Notes: generated by a model not told the origin, from the sequence alone. DNA of 64,000 nucleotides from Sphingobacterium alkalisoli (GCF_005049105.1 NZ_SUKA01000002.1:851985-915984), one strand, 5' to 3'. Shown: positions 9,696-18,353, counted from the stretch's first letter. Translations and numbers: made by a program.

Positions 9696-9726
9696 TTTGA
9701 AAAAATCAGCCTATTGGTTAACTTTG
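9696..9726 (+). promoter_or_regulatory. Bacteroidota-type promoter upstream of rtcB
   Basis: TTTG (9696-9699) is followed after 19 bp by TAACTTTG (9719-9726), an exact match to the TTTG/TAnnTTTG primary promoter of Bacteroidota. The next plus-strand gene is RtcB at 10037, so the transcript would have a leader of about 300 nt. No other gene lies in 9558-10036. Confidence 0.5.
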
Positions 9727-10036
9727 CCTCAATTCTTGATTTATTAATCTTTTAAGCATCAAAGAATCATGACAGCGCAAATTTACATATCGCCCCTTTC
9801 GCTCATTGCCTAACAAGGCAGTCAAACACCTGTTTTTTTATTGATTAAGCAGTTGCATACATAATTATGCTGGTCGTTTTTTGCTGCCTTCAAATTCTTG
9901 GTATTTTCTGAGCACCTATAAAAGGGTATATCCTTCCACAAGGGTGATCGCATCAGACAACAAATTCAACAAATTTTAATAACATACTCGGCGACAGCTT
10001 TAACGCTTTCCCGAGTTTAGATAAATAAGAACCCAT

Positions 10037-11437
10037 ATGGGCAATTTAAGAACAAAAGATTTAAGTAAAATCGGCTATCAAAATGATCAATTACGTAGTT
10101 TGGTCATTAACATAATTTCCAAACATTTCAAACACCATAGTAAGCAACAACTATTTGAAATGTTGCACCAAATCATGGCCGATCCGGCGTCATTTTTAGC
10201 AGACGAGGTCACGGGTAAAATTGCTGAAAAAATCATAGGCAAATCGGGAAATCCATTGTTTCAAACACATGCACTGCGCGACGAGCCGGTCTTCTGTAAA
10301 ACCTACGGTGGTAAGTGGATTGAACACTCTGCAAAAAAGCAGATGGAACTTGCCACTCTCTTGCCGATCAGCGTACAAGGTGCGCTCATGGCAGATGCAC
10401 ACATGGGCTTTGGTTTACCCATCGGCGGGGTGCTGGCCACGGATAATGCCGTGATCCCCTATGCAGTAGGGATGGATATCGGATGTCGGATGTCGCTTTC
10501 CATTATTGATGAAAGTGATAGTTACATCCAACGCTTTGCCTATCAGATTAAACAGGCGTTGAAAAACTATACGCACTTCGGCATGGAAGGCGGTTTGGAT
10601 ATCAGGCAGGAACATGAAGTGTTAGACAGTGCCGTATTCAATGAGATCCCCTTTTTAAAACCGTTAAGAGGTAAAGCCGTGCGGCAATTGGGCACATCAG
10701 GCAAGGGCAATCACTTTGTCGAGTTTGGCGAACTAGAATTGTTGGCAGGAAATGCGTTAGGGTTACCCGCCAAAAAGTATACCGCGTTGCTGGCACATTC
10801 CGGAAGTCGAGGCCTTGGCTCTGCTATTGCGCAGCACTATACCAAGCTTGCAACAGACAGTTGCAAGTTACCACGGCAAGCACAGCAACTGGCTTGGTTA
10901 GATATGAATACCGAAGCCGGGCAGGAGTATTGGCTCGCTATGACGTTGGCGGGTGACTATGCCAAAGCTTGCCACGATCGTATCCATTCCAACCTGTTAA
11001 ATGCGCTGGGCCTAAAAGCCATCTGCGTCGTAGAAAACCATCATAATTATGCTTGGAAAGACAAGTTGGCCGATGGCCAAGAGGTGATCATACATCGGAA
11101 AGGTGCTACCCCCGCGCATAGCGGAGAGCTCGGCATCATACCGGGCAGTATGACAGCGCCAGCCTATTTGGTTTCGGGCAAAGGAAGCGACCAAGCATTA
11201 TATTCGGCGTCGCATGGTGCAGGGCGGGCTATGAGCAGACAAAAAGCTAAGGAAAGCATGACCTCATCAGCAATGAAGAAGCTGCTTGTCAATGCAGGTG
11301 TGACCTTAATCGGCGGGTCGGTCGAAGAGAACCCATTAGCGTATAAAGATATTGAACAAGTTATCACCGCACAACATGAGTTGATCGACATCCATGGTAA
11401 ATTTTATCCACGTATTGTTAGAATGAATAAGGACTAG
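10037..11437 (+). CDS. rtcB: RtcB-family RNA ligase
   Basis: A 466-residue RtcB-type RNA ligase, longer than the 408-residue E. coli enzyme. Family motifs are clear: DAHMGFGLPIGGV, the metal-binding Cys in GMDIGCRMS, GKGNHFVEFG, LAHSGSRGLG, NHHNYAW, and SASHGAGRAMSR with the histidine that becomes guanylylated. RtcB joins 2',3'-cyclic phosphate or 3'-phosphate RNA ends to 5'-OH ends using GTP and Mn2+, in RNA repair. No RtcA or RtcR neighbour is present. A strong hairpin starts 30 bp after the stop. Confidence 0.93.
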   Translation: MGNLRTKDLSKIGYQNDQLRSLVINIISKHFKHHSKQQLFEMLHQIMADPASFLADEVTGKIAEKIIGKSGNPLFQTHALRDEPVFCKTYGGKWIEHSAKKQMELATLLPISVQGALMADAHMGFGLPIGGVLATDNAVIPYAVGMDIGCRMSLSIIDESDSYIQRFAYQIKQALKNYTHFGMEGGLDIRQEHEVLDSAVFNEIPFLKPLRGKAVRQLGTSGKGNHFVEFGELELLAGNALGLPAKKYTALLAHSGSRGLGSAIAQHYTKLATDSCKLPRQAQQLAWLDMNTEAGQEYWLAMTLAGDYAKACHDRIHSNLLNALGLKAICVVENHHNYAWKDKLADGQEVIIHRKGATPAHSGELGIIPGSMTAPAYLVSGKGSDQALYSASHGAGRAMSRQKAKESMTSSAMKKLLVNAGVTLIGGSVEENPLAYKDIEQVITAQHELIDIHGKFYPRIVRMNKD

Positions 11438-11467
11438 TGATGAAGAAAATAACGATACAAATCGCAT

Positions 11468-11507
11468 CAGGTAAGGGCTCGGCAGTATTCTGCCGGACCC
11501 TTACCTG
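11468..11507 (+). other. Large perfect hairpin downstream of rtcB
   Basis: CAGGTAAGGG and CCCTTACCTG form perfect outer arms. Inside them CGGCAG-TATT-CTGCCG forms a perfect inner stem, separated by a CT/GA internal loop. There is no U-tract, so it is not a classical terminator, although it may protect the rtcB mRNA 3' end. Confidence 0.6.
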
Positions 11508-11593
11508 TGTACAGGAGCTGATGATGAAGCAAGCTCTACGATATGGGCTTTCTGTTACCAATCGTTGTAGATAAGTTCGACAGCTTTTGGTTA

Positions 11594-12505
11594 GGTAGAC
11601 TTACGCGGTAAACAGGGTATTGCACGCTGATCTTAACTTATACTTAGCATTACACGCTTTAAATCCGCAGATGTTATAGCCGTTTTCAAACGCTTATAAA
11701 CGACTATAAGCGTTTATAGTACGGCTAATATTTTTAGTTTTTTAGATGTTTGCTTAATCAATTTATTTATGTTAACGTAAACACTATTTAATTATGAAAG
11801 AATTAGAAAATCCCGTATTCATTGATCCTACTACTGATGAGGGGTTCAAACGGTTATTTGGCGATAAGATTAATCTTATCAATTTTCTCAACATCATCTT
11901 CCGGGGCCGCAAGGTCATTGTCGACCTTACCTACCGTGATACCGAGCGGGTCGGGGCAGCAGAGGATATCGGTACGGTTATCTTCGATCTGATGGTCGAG
12001 ACCAGTACGGGGCAGGAGATCATTATCGAAATGCAGACCAGCCGGCATTCGAATCTCAAGAAGCGGATGCTATACTATGCGAGCAAAGTTATTTCGGACA
12101 AAGCGCCCCATGGTGACCGTAGAGGCTGGGCATACTCCCTTCCCGAAGTGTACACCATTGTACTGATGGATGGCTTCCATATGCCCGATAGCAGCAGTAG
12201 GGGACATTTACATGATATCTGCCTGTGCGATAGAGACTCGGGTAAAGTTTTTTACGAAGGATTAGGGTTTATTTACATGGAACTCATTAACTTTGTAAAA
12301 GGCGAAGCAGAGTTGGAGAGCGAGCTGGACAAGGTATTCTTTATGCTCAAGAATATGTCCAGGTTAAAGAAACTGCCCAGGATACTGAATTCGGGCGTTT
12401 TCCAGCGGTTTTTCCAGCTGGCGAGCTACGCAAAATTGACAAAGGAGGAACGATATATGTATGATATCAGTTTAAAGCGCAAATGGGACGCGGAAGCCGT
12501 CCGAC
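11594..12505 (+). repeat. Long direct repeat, copy 1 (partner 39781-40692)
   Basis: About 0.9 kb is nearly identical to 39781-40692 with no indel at an offset of exactly 28,187 bp. It covers 200 bp of non-coding DNA and the first two thirds of the Rpn gene. Similarity stops abruptly at both ends: upstream at GGTAGAC, downstream where the coiled-coil tail begins. Confidence 0.85.
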
Positions 12506-12873
12506 AGGCACAAGAGGAAGACAGGCAGGAGTTATTGGCGAAGCAGCAGGCACTGGAGGCGCAAAGGCAAGCTTTAGAGGCGGAACGACAGGCATTAGAG
12601 CAGAGTAAGCAAGTTCTAGAGGAGAGTAAGCAAGTCCTAGAGCAGAATAAGCAAGTCTTAGAGCAGAGTAAGCAAGCATTACAGCAAAAGCAGCAGGCAT
12701 TAGAGGAGGCGCATGCATATAATTTAGCCCAAGCTCACAGGGAAGCACTTTCTGAAGGCGAGCGAAAAAAGGCTATTGAATCGGCACGAATAATGTTAAG
12801 CAAAGGCTATGACAGACAGGAAATTTGTGATCTTCTGGGCCTTACTATCGAGGAGGTCGGGAACTTAAAATAG
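11794..12873 (+). CDS. Rpn-family PD-(D/E)XK nuclease/putative transposase, intact copy 1
   Basis: A 359-residue protein of the PDDEXK_2 (Rpn/YhgA-like) family. The nuclease core shows Asp65 (TVIFDLMVE), then Glu79-x-Gln81 (IIIEMQTS), followed by the family segment RMLYYASKVI. Residues about 235-310 are a Gln/Glu-rich coiled coil with near-perfect repeats of EQSKQVLEE type. The last 35 residues (ARIMLSKGYDRQEICDLLGLTIEEV) form the helix-turn-helix-like tail typical of these proteins. In Enterobacteria, Rpn proteins are DNA endonucleases that promote recA-independent recombination and act in phage defence. An internal ATG at 12457 may give a separate C-terminal product. Confidence 0.88.
   Translation: MKELENPVFIDPTTDEGFKRLFGDKINLINFLNIIFRGRKVIVDLTYRDTERVGAAEDIGTVIFDLMVETSTGQEIIIEMQTSRHSNLKKRMLYYASKVISDKAPHGDRRGWAYSLPEVYTIVLMDGFHMPDSSSRGHLHDICLCDRDSGKVFYEGLGFIYMELINFVKGEAELESELDKVFFMLKNMSRLKKLPRILNSGVFQRFFQLASYAKLTKEERYMYDISLKRKWDAEAVRQAQEEDRQELLAKQQALEAQRQALEAERQALEQSKQVLEESKQVLEQNKQVLEQSKQALQQKQQALEEAHAYNLAQAHREALSEGERKKAIESARIMLSKGYDRQEICDLLGLTIEEVGNLK
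12457..12873 (+). CDS. Possible intragenic C-terminal Rpn product (in-frame internal start)
   Basis: ATG at 12457 (Met222 of the Rpn protein) follows AAAGGAGG at 12441-12448 with an 8-nt spacer. It would encode 138 residues: the coiled coil and the C-terminal tail without the nuclease. In E. coli, rpn genes make such a small product, which inhibits the full-length toxin. Caution: the sequence also simply encodes Lys-Glu-Glu-Arg, and Bacteroidota ribosomes depend little on Shine-Dalgarno pairing. Confidence 0.3.
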   Translation: MYDISLKRKWDAEAVRQAQEEDRQELLAKQQALEAQRQALEAERQALEQSKQVLEESKQVLEQNKQVLEQSKQALQQKQQALEEAHAYNLAQAHREALSEGERKKAIESARIMLSKGYDRQEICDLLGLTIEEVGNLK

Positions 12874-12931
12874 TTTTTAAGTGTCTCGGGGAAATCCGCT
12901 GCTGAGCTAGCTATGTCCTTTAAAATTATAT

Positions 12932-12959
12932 AAGCGTTCTGAATCAGGACGCTTTTTTT
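12932..12959 (+). terminator. Rho-independent terminator after Rpn copy 1
   Basis: AGCGTTCTGA pairs with TCAGGACGCT, followed by a run of seven T. The same hairpin sequence recurs after other Rpn remnants at 39325-39346 and 43950-43980. Confidence 0.75.
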
Positions 12960-13039
12960 GTACCCAATTATCGTAGCCTGAGTCTACGACGAGAGTATAA
13001 TTTGCATTGTATCGATAAGTATGTGCCTTTTCTATTTTT

Positions 13040-13621
13040 CTATCGCAAATGTTTCGGTCTAAGATTTTGTTCAGCACTCTCTATTATTTCAGTAATACGT
13101 TTTTGTCTTGTTGCTGTTGTTTTGGCAAACACAAGCCAGGTCAAAATTATCTTTCTTACCGACTTGCTTAAACTCAAAAAGAAGTCTTTTGCATTAGGTT
13201 TGTCAGCAAATGCTACATCCAAGTCTGTTGGAATAATTAACTCTTCAACTTCATCCAGGATTGTCCAAGAGCCATTTTGTTTTGCAGTTTCAATGCTTCT
13301 TAATCCTGCTTCAGTCATCAAGCCTTGTTCTATCAGTTTTCTTACTTTTTCTTTATTGATTTTCGACCAAGTGCTTATCGGTTTTCGTTTGCTGAAAAAC
13401 TGATGTGCCTTTTCTTCGTCTATTTTTACTTTCTTACTGTCTATCCAACCGAAGCACAAAGCAATATTTACAGCTTCACTCCAAGTGATTGATTTTAACG
13501 CTGATTTCTTATTATAAAAAACAAGCCACACAGCCTGTTTTGAAACATGATTTTTTTCTAACCATTTTCTCCAAGCGGTGAGGCTTTTTGGATAAAATAT
13601 TTCTATTTCTTTTTTCTCCAT
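13040..13621 (-). CDS. YdeI/OmpD-associated family protein
   Basis: A 193-residue protein matching the YdeI family (bacteriocin-protection / OmpD-associated). Family segments are FYPKSLTAWRKWLEKNH, AVWLVFYNKK, ITWSEAVNIALCFGWIDSKK, the FSKRKPISTWSKINKEKVRKLI core, and a C-terminal helix LSKSVRKIILTWLVFAKTTATRQKRI. E. coli YdeI is linked to envelope stress and peptide resistance, but the biochemical role is not known. It is A+T-rich and stands alone. Confidence 0.85.
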   Translation of the reverse strand: MEKKEIEIFYPKSLTAWRKWLEKNHVSKQAVWLVFYNKKSALKSITWSEAVNIALCFGWIDSKKVKIDEEKAHQFFSKRKPISTWSKINKEKVRKLIEQGLMTEAGLRSIETAKQNGSWTILDEVEELIIPTDLDVAFADKPNAKDFFLSLSKSVRKIILTWLVFAKTTATRQKRITEIIESAEQNLRPKHLR

Positions 13622-14115
13622 ACCGAATTTGTGTTTTTCCCCGACGCCAAAGGGTCGAATGGTGTCTTTTGCATTTTATTTATTTTTAAACTATTTGTCA
13701 TTGTTGACATTGCAAATGTATAATGGCCGTATGACAGCCCTATGTCAGGGGGGCAAAATCGGGTTAGTTTATTTTGCAAAACATAGCCATCCGTATCCTT
13801 GATATTTTCCGTTAATAGGTCAACGTACTTTTGGGTTATTTTGCCATCGTTCATAGGATGTCACTCGTCAAGGTTAAGAGAATGTATACAATTAAAAGTG
13901 ATAAGTTTTAAAAAATTAAACCAAAATTTCTATTTTTGTAGTCTGTTCTACTATATCTAACATATTATCTGCGTCTTGCTTAAAAGACGAACTCGAAAGA
14001 GTATTTAATGCATGGGAATCTTTTGGTTTTTAATGCACAGATAACCGTATCCACTTATTTTATTAAATTTTAAACAAAGAATTGCATATCTAATCGATTG
14101 CCCTAACATTTTGTA
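13622..14115. other. Non-coding stretch between YdeI-like and methyltransferase genes
   Basis: About 490 bp. A minus-strand reading frame at 13603-13854 overlaps the YdeI start and shows no family features, so it is not called. A+T-rich sequence at 13880-14110 probably holds promoters but none could be placed with confidence. Confidence 0.35.
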
Positions 14116-14160
14116 ATGTTCTGCGTATTTCGAAGTGATGATGGCTACACAAAGACCGTA

Positions 14161-14985
14161 ATGAGTAATAGACAGCTAATTAGTAGAGATATTGAGATAT
14201 TTTATAATAAAGCATCCGAAGAAACCCGACTTGACAAAGGAATGGGCATATTTGAATTCGAAAGAATTAAATCCCTCATAGAAAAATACATTTTCTCGTC
14301 GCCTTCAAAAATAATAGATATTGGTGGTGGTACGGGTAAGTATTCGGAATGGCTTGCTAAAAAAGGGCATACGGTTCATTTGGTTGAGCCCGTTTTAAAA
14401 CATATAAAAATAGCCCAAAGCCGATCAAAAAAACTAAAGAATAAATTCTCTGTGCATATAGGAGAGTCTCGGAAACTGGAGTTTGCAAATAATTATGCAG
14501 ACCTGATAATACTGCATGGCCCTCTTTATCATCTTCAGCGCAAAGAAGATAGAGAGTCAACCATTTGTGAAGCTAAACGGGTTTTGAAGAATGGTGGAAT
14601 TATACTGGGTTTTGCTATTAATTATACCGCATCAACTCTGGTCGGTCTTCTAAGTGGATTAATTCACAAACCGTCATTTTTTGAAATGTGCAAAACAGAA
14701 TTGGCAACCGGGATGCACAACCCACCTGATGATTTCCCTTGGCTTTTAGCGGAAGCATTTTATCACAAACCCGAACAGTTAAGGGATGAATTTATAAATC
14801 AAGAATTAGCCTATCTAAACACGTATGCAGTTGAAGGTATGGCATGGTTGGATAAAGATTTTTTTGCCAATATGCAGATTTGCAAAAGGCGAGAGACATT
14901 GATAGAACTTATTCAAGTTACTGAAAATGACCCTTATCTTCTATCGTTTAGTCCACATATGATGATAGCTGTTAAAAAAATATAA
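14161..14985 (+). CDS. Class I SAM-dependent methyltransferase
   Basis: A 274-residue methyltransferase; the ATG at 14161 is preferred over 14116 because it starts at the conserved NRQLISRDIEIFYNKASEE segment. Motif I is IIDIGGGTGKYSEWLAKKG with the acidic residue of motif II in VHLVEP. Motif IV LIILHGPLYHLQRKEDR and the post-motif REAKRVL-like helix (ICEAKRVLKNGG) follow. The substrate is unknown. A short reading frame begins 2 bp after its stop. Confidence 0.87.
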   Translation: MSNRQLISRDIEIFYNKASEETRLDKGMGIFEFERIKSLIEKYIFSSPSKIIDIGGGTGKYSEWLAKKGHTVHLVEPVLKHIKIAQSRSKKLKNKFSVHIGESRKLEFANNYADLIILHGPLYHLQRKEDRESTICEAKRVLKNGGIILGFAINYTASTLVGLLSGLIHKPSFFEMCKTELATGMHNPPDDFPWLLAEAFYHKPEQLRDEFINQELAYLNTYAVEGMAWLDKDFFANMQICKRRETLIELIQVTENDPYLLSFSPHMMIAVKKI

Positions 14986-14987
14986 TT

Positions 14988-15110
14988 ATGGAAAATAAAG
15001 AAAAATATTACAACGCATTTTACTTTACCTCGATTTCTCTCAAAAACTATTATATTTACCTATCGATCCTCGTTGAGGATCTTTTAAATCTAAAATACAA
15101 TCAGTTATGA
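14988..15110 (+). pseudogene. Short 40-codon ORF, probable truncated gene
   Basis: The ATG at 14988 opens a 40-residue frame beginning MENKEKYYNAFYFTSISLKN, which looks like the start of a normal cytosolic protein. It runs only to a TGA overlapping the ATG of the next gene. The last part contains a GATCCTC/GAGGATC hairpin (15065-15081), so the coding sequence seems to have been cut. Confidence 0.3.
15065..15085 (+). promoter_or_regulatory. GATCCTC-GTT-GAGGATC hairpin
   Basis: A perfect 7-bp inverted repeat with a 3-nt loop followed by TTTT, 22 bp before the TlpA-like gene. It could terminate the methyltransferase transcript or act as an operator for the next gene. Confidence 0.4.
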
Positions 15111-16327
15111 AATATTATTTCGCTTTTATCTGTGCCTTTTTCCTGCTCGATAGTTTATTCGCACAGAGCCCAATTATTATTGAAGGAAGGCTAAAGGGCG
15201 TAGAAGAGGGCACAATGATAACACTCATGAAGACGGAAGGGAATGTTGGCATTTCCGTCGCCAAGGACAGTATTGTCAATGGTCGTTTTAGTATCAGTTA
15301 CTCGCCCGATACCCAAGATCTGGGAGAGTACTCTTTGATGGGAACGGGAGAAGGTTTTCCCTCCATGAGTCTGAGGCTTTGGAGCAAGGCCGGAAATCAC
15401 ATTACCATAGAAGGTAAAGATAAATTAATCTACTCTTGGGATGTGGAAAGTTCGATACCTCAGCAAGCTGAGTGGTCCTATTTTATCAAAGCGAATAAGG
15501 AATCATGGGAAGAGTACCAAAAGCTTGTCGCGCAACGGTCTACGCTAATCAATACATATTATGACGACAATGTTAGCAAAGAAGAACGTAAAGTACTCAA
15601 AACGCAGATGGATTCCCTCGATAGGCTCGCTTCCTTATATAATTATGAAATAGATAAATCCAACCTGGCACTATTGCAAAAAGAAGGCAAGATGACAGAA
15701 GTTAGGTTAGGTGTCCTGAAAGGCATTGCACAGGCCATTAAATGGGATAAACGCGAAGAATTTAGACCCGCCGTCGAGGAACTATATGGCCGACTTAATA
15801 CTGAAATGAAGGAAAGCCGTTATGGCGAAGAGATAGCGCTGGCATTATACCCTCCCCAAGCTCCGCAAATAGGAGACCCGCTATATGATGCAGCTCTCCA
15901 CGATCTTACCGATCGTGTTTATCACCTAGCAGATTTTAAAGGTCGGTATATCCTATTGGATTTTTGGAGCTATGGTTGTGGTCCCTGCCATGCATCCGTT
16001 CCTGAAATGAAAGAATTGCACGAGAAGTATAGTGATAGTCTTACTATAGTAAGCCTAAGCAGCGACAATAGGAAGATGTGGGAAGAAGCATCCAAGGTTT
16101 TCGGTATGACCTGGCTAAATCTCAGTGACGGAAAAGAAAACCGTGGTATATACGCCAAATATGGTATCAACGGGATTCCACATTATGTATTGATTGCACC
16201 CGACGGCAAGATTAAAGCGACCTGGACCGGCTACGGAGCCGGAAGCTTGAAACGAAAAATCAGCGAATTCACGGGCATCTCTATTGTGGATCATGCAGAT
16301 CCAGCGGGTGGGATGGGAGGGACTTAA
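15107..16327 (+). CDS. TlpA-family thiol-disulfide oxidoreductase with DUF4369-like domain
   Basis: A 406-residue secreted protein with a signal peptide ending at SLFAQS. An N-terminal DUF4369-like beta domain (about 22-130) and a helical linker precede a C-terminal thioredoxin domain (about 255-390). The redox motif is CGPC at residues 291-294 (DFWSYGCGPCHAS), and the cis-Pro segment is NGIPHYVLI. Such proteins are common in Bacteroidota and work in the periplasm as disulfide reductases, often linked to cytochrome maturation or nutrient uptake. No partner gene is adjacent. Confidence 0.9.
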   Translation: MKYYFAFICAFFLLDSLFAQSPIIIEGRLKGVEEGTMITLMKTEGNVGISVAKDSIVNGRFSISYSPDTQDLGEYSLMGTGEGFPSMSLRLWSKAGNHITIEGKDKLIYSWDVESSIPQQAEWSYFIKANKESWEEYQKLVAQRSTLINTYYDDNVSKEERKVLKTQMDSLDRLASLYNYEIDKSNLALLQKEGKMTEVRLGVLKGIAQAIKWDKREEFRPAVEELYGRLNTEMKESRYGEEIALALYPPQAPQIGDPLYDAALHDLTDRVYHLADFKGRYILLDFWSYGCGPCHASVPEMKELHEKYSDSLTIVSLSSDNRKMWEEASKVFGMTWLNLSDGKENRGIYAKYGINGIPHYVLIAPDGKIKATWTGYGAGSLKRKISEFTGISIVDHADPAGGMGGT

Positions 16328-16424
16328 AATAGGGAAGGCAGCGAGCTGCCTCCCGTTTTACGGAGTTTTTGTTATGTTCCTTTCACATGGTATCTCCTTA
16401 GGTATAAACTGCTTCAAATTGTAT

Positions 16425-16498
16425 AAAACGGTTTGGCGCTTAGCGAAATTAGAAGCACTTGACCTGCCGTTTTGCAAAACATATGTTAGCGGGTCGTT
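16425..16498. repeat. Cassette-boundary-like imperfect palindrome (TTAGCGGG type)
   Basis: AAAACGG (16425-16431) pairs with CCGTTTT (16467-16473), and the element ends in TGTTAGCGGGTC, which overlaps the stop codon of the epimerase gene. The GCCCGCTAAC-like core recurs near other gene ends at 18398, 19036, 45916 and 51465. Confidence 0.4.
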
Positions 16499-17442
16499 GT
16501 TTTTTCGTTATTGTCATTCATTTGTAATACTGCCTGTTTTACAGCAACGGCATGTGTTATCGGAGTGAATTTGAAGTAATCATTAAATTTCGAACTATCA
16601 AAGTAATATTCTCTATCGTATTGATAATTCATCTCGGCCAATTCTTTCATAACAGGTACAATTAACCCTAATCCTTTAACCATCCAATTAGGCAAAACTG
16701 TGAATTTATTTTCTTTACCTAATTCCTTAGCAAAAAGATTAATCCATTCTTCACCTGTTATTCGCTCAGGATCTGTTGGTAAGTTCCAAATTTGATTGTA
16801 TGCCTCTGGCGTATTTCCAAGCATTGCTGTCCCTTTGGCAAGTTCAGGAACATAGCCCATACTGTGAACAAGTTTGGCATTACAAAACCATTGAGCTTTT
16901 TTATCTTTTATGAGATTGTCATAAACAAGATTCATAATAACACTAGACTGCCTTGCGGTACCACCAAAGAAATCCGGTGATCTTGCTATAATAGCCTGCA
17001 AATTATTGGTCTCTACATTCTTCAAAATAATTCTATCAACTTCTGCTCTGATTTCACCCTTTTTGCTTGTTGGGCTTATTGGAGAGTTTTCTGTAATGTG
17101 GTTCACGTTATTGCCACCAATGGCATATACATTGTCGAAAAATACAAGCTTGGAATTATGCTTGATGCAAGCGTCAACTACGTTTTGAATAAATGGTATC
17201 CAATTTTCTTTCCATGCACTTGTTTTATAGGCGAATCCGATGGCAACATAAGTTATATATGATCCCTCTACAGCCTTGAACACGTCTTCTTTTTTGGTAA
17301 GGTCGGCAGGATACAATGTATCTGTTTGATTTACCTTTCTTGGATTTCTGCTCACTAACCTTATGTCTGTTGTGTACTCAGATAATGCTTTTGCAAGTTC
17401 AATACCAATTGCTCCACCTGCACCTAAAATTGTTTGTTTCAT
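16486..17442 (-). CDS. NAD-dependent epimerase/dehydratase (atypical SDR)
   Basis: A 318-residue Rossmann protein with the N-terminal nucleotide motif ILGAGGAIGIELAKAL and an early segment DLTKKEDVFKAVEGSYITYVAIG typical of NmrA/epimerase-like SDRs. YAIGGNNVNHITENSPISPTSKKGEIRAEVDRIIL occupies the active-site region, where the usual YxxxK is not evident (TSKKG instead). It is probably a redox sensor or reductase. Its stop codon lies inside a TTAGCGGG repeat. The AraC gene lies 89 bp upstream on the same strand. Confidence 0.82.
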   Translation of the reverse strand: MKQTILGAGGAIGIELAKALSEYTTDIRLVSRNPRKVNQTDTLYPADLTKKEDVFKAVEGSYITYVAIGFAYKTSAWKENWIPFIQNVVDACIKHNSKLVFFDNVYAIGGNNVNHITENSPISPTSKKGEIRAEVDRIILKNVETNNLQAIIARSPDFFGGTARQSSVIMNLVYDNLIKDKKAQWFCNAKLVHSMGYVPELAKGTAMLGNTPEAYNQIWNLPTDPERITGEEWINLFAKELGKENKFTVLPNWMVKGLGLIVPVMKELAEMNYQYDREYYFDSSKFNDYFKFTPITHAVAVKQAVLQMNDNNEKTTTR

Positions 17443-17486
17443 GATTTTATTTTTTTAAAATGTTATTAACTATTGATTTGATAGTA

Positions 17487-17511
17487 CAAATGTAGCTTAC
17501 CGCTATAAGCT
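17487..17511 (-). promoter_or_regulatory. Promoter with overlapping AGCTTA/TAAGCT dyad
   Basis: On the minus strand the -7 box TACATTTG (TAnnTTTG) is preceded directly by AGCTTA-N6-TAAGCT (17494-17511), an inverted repeat overlapping the promoter spacer. It sits between the AraC gene and the epimerase gene and could be the AraC protein's operator for the epimerase. Confidence 0.45.
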
Positions 17512-17531
17512 AAAATTGTAAGAAAACGAAA

Positions 17532-18353
17532 TCAGGATTTTGGATTGCAAATGTCCATCTGGAACTTAAGGTATTTAGTTGGGCTAAGATTGATGAAGTG
17601 CTTAAAGTCATTGATAAGTTGACTCTGGTCATAGTATCCACATTCGGCAATGACTTCAAACCAATTTACTTTAGAATTGGTGTAAGCGATTTGGTCTATA
17701 TATGCTATTGCTTTTATAAATCTTGTGTAGCGATTATATTCTTTGGCAGAATACCCAAAGTGTTTTTGATGATTTAGTTGGGTGTTGCGTTCTGTTTGAT
17801 TATTTTGACTGGCAATGGATTTAATTTGATTTAATGTTTTATCTTTAAAGTTTACTATTTGTTCGGCAATTTTACTTTGGCTTTCAAAATAAGGTAAACT
17901 AAACTTTAGAATCTGAGTTACCCTTTCTTGAACATTGATTATGTTATTTAGTTCATGCCACAAAATCATAAAAGAATCTGCGTCAGCTAATCCATCGGGC
18001 ACGATAGGTAAATCCTGGGCAATAGTTGCATTTCCGAAAAAACGAAAAAAAGCATCATCTTTAAAATTAACTAATAGCATTTCTGCATTGGGGGGCAAAG
18101 AGTATTCAATTACATGCTTTATTGGGCCTAGCATCAAGTACTTGTCTACTTCTAAATACGGATTTTGTTTTGATTTAAAATATGGTTTTTCTCCAAAACT
18201 GAAGATTAATATGGTTTGGTAGGATGGGATTAACTTTTTTGTGATTGTTTCACTTGTGTTATTCTTCGCAAAATAAAAGTGAGTAAATACCTCTTCATAT
18301 CCTTCTGGAATGGCTATTCGATAATTGATATAATCAGGGTTGCTGTTTTCCAT
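17532..18353 (-). CDS. AraC-family regulator (DUF6597-like N-terminus)
   Basis: A 273-residue protein. The N-terminal half (PSYQTILIFSFGE, LGPIKHVIEYSLPPNAEMLLVNFK) resembles the DUF6597 sensing domain found in AraC-type regulators. The C-terminal half has the AraC double helix-turn-helix (VNWFEVIAECGYYDQSQLINDFKHFINLSPTKYLK). It is upstream of the epimerase gene in the same direction, with a dyad in the gap, which suggests local control. It is bounded upstream by a CCCGCTAAC repeat. Confidence 0.83.
   Translation of the reverse strand: MENSNPDYINYRIAIPEGYEEVFTHFYFAKNNTSETITKKLIPSYQTILIFSFGEKPYFKSKQNPYLEVDKYLMLGPIKHVIEYSLPPNAEMLLVNFKDDAFFRFFGNATIAQDLPIVPDGLADADSFMILWHELNNIINVQERVTQILKFSLPYFESQSKIAEQIVNFKDKTLNQIKSIASQNNQTERNTQLNHQKHFGYSAKEYNRYTRFIKAIAYIDQIAYTNSKVNWFEVIAECGYYDQSQLINDFKHFINLSPTKYLKFQMDICNPKS

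Noticed and set aside
9895..9925. Sigma-54 type promoter before rtcB (TTGGTA ... GCA)
   Set aside because: Poor match to TGGCAC-N5-TTGC and no RtcR-type activator gene nearby.
12700..12770. Repeats in the Rpn coiled coil as a tandem-repeat or CRISPR-like array
   Set aside because: They are in-frame codon repeats encoding Glu/Gln heptads, with no spacers.
13603..13854. 83-residue minus-strand ORF overlapping the YdeI gene start
   Set aside because: Low-complexity C-terminus, overlap with a clear gene, and no recognisable family; more likely non-coding.
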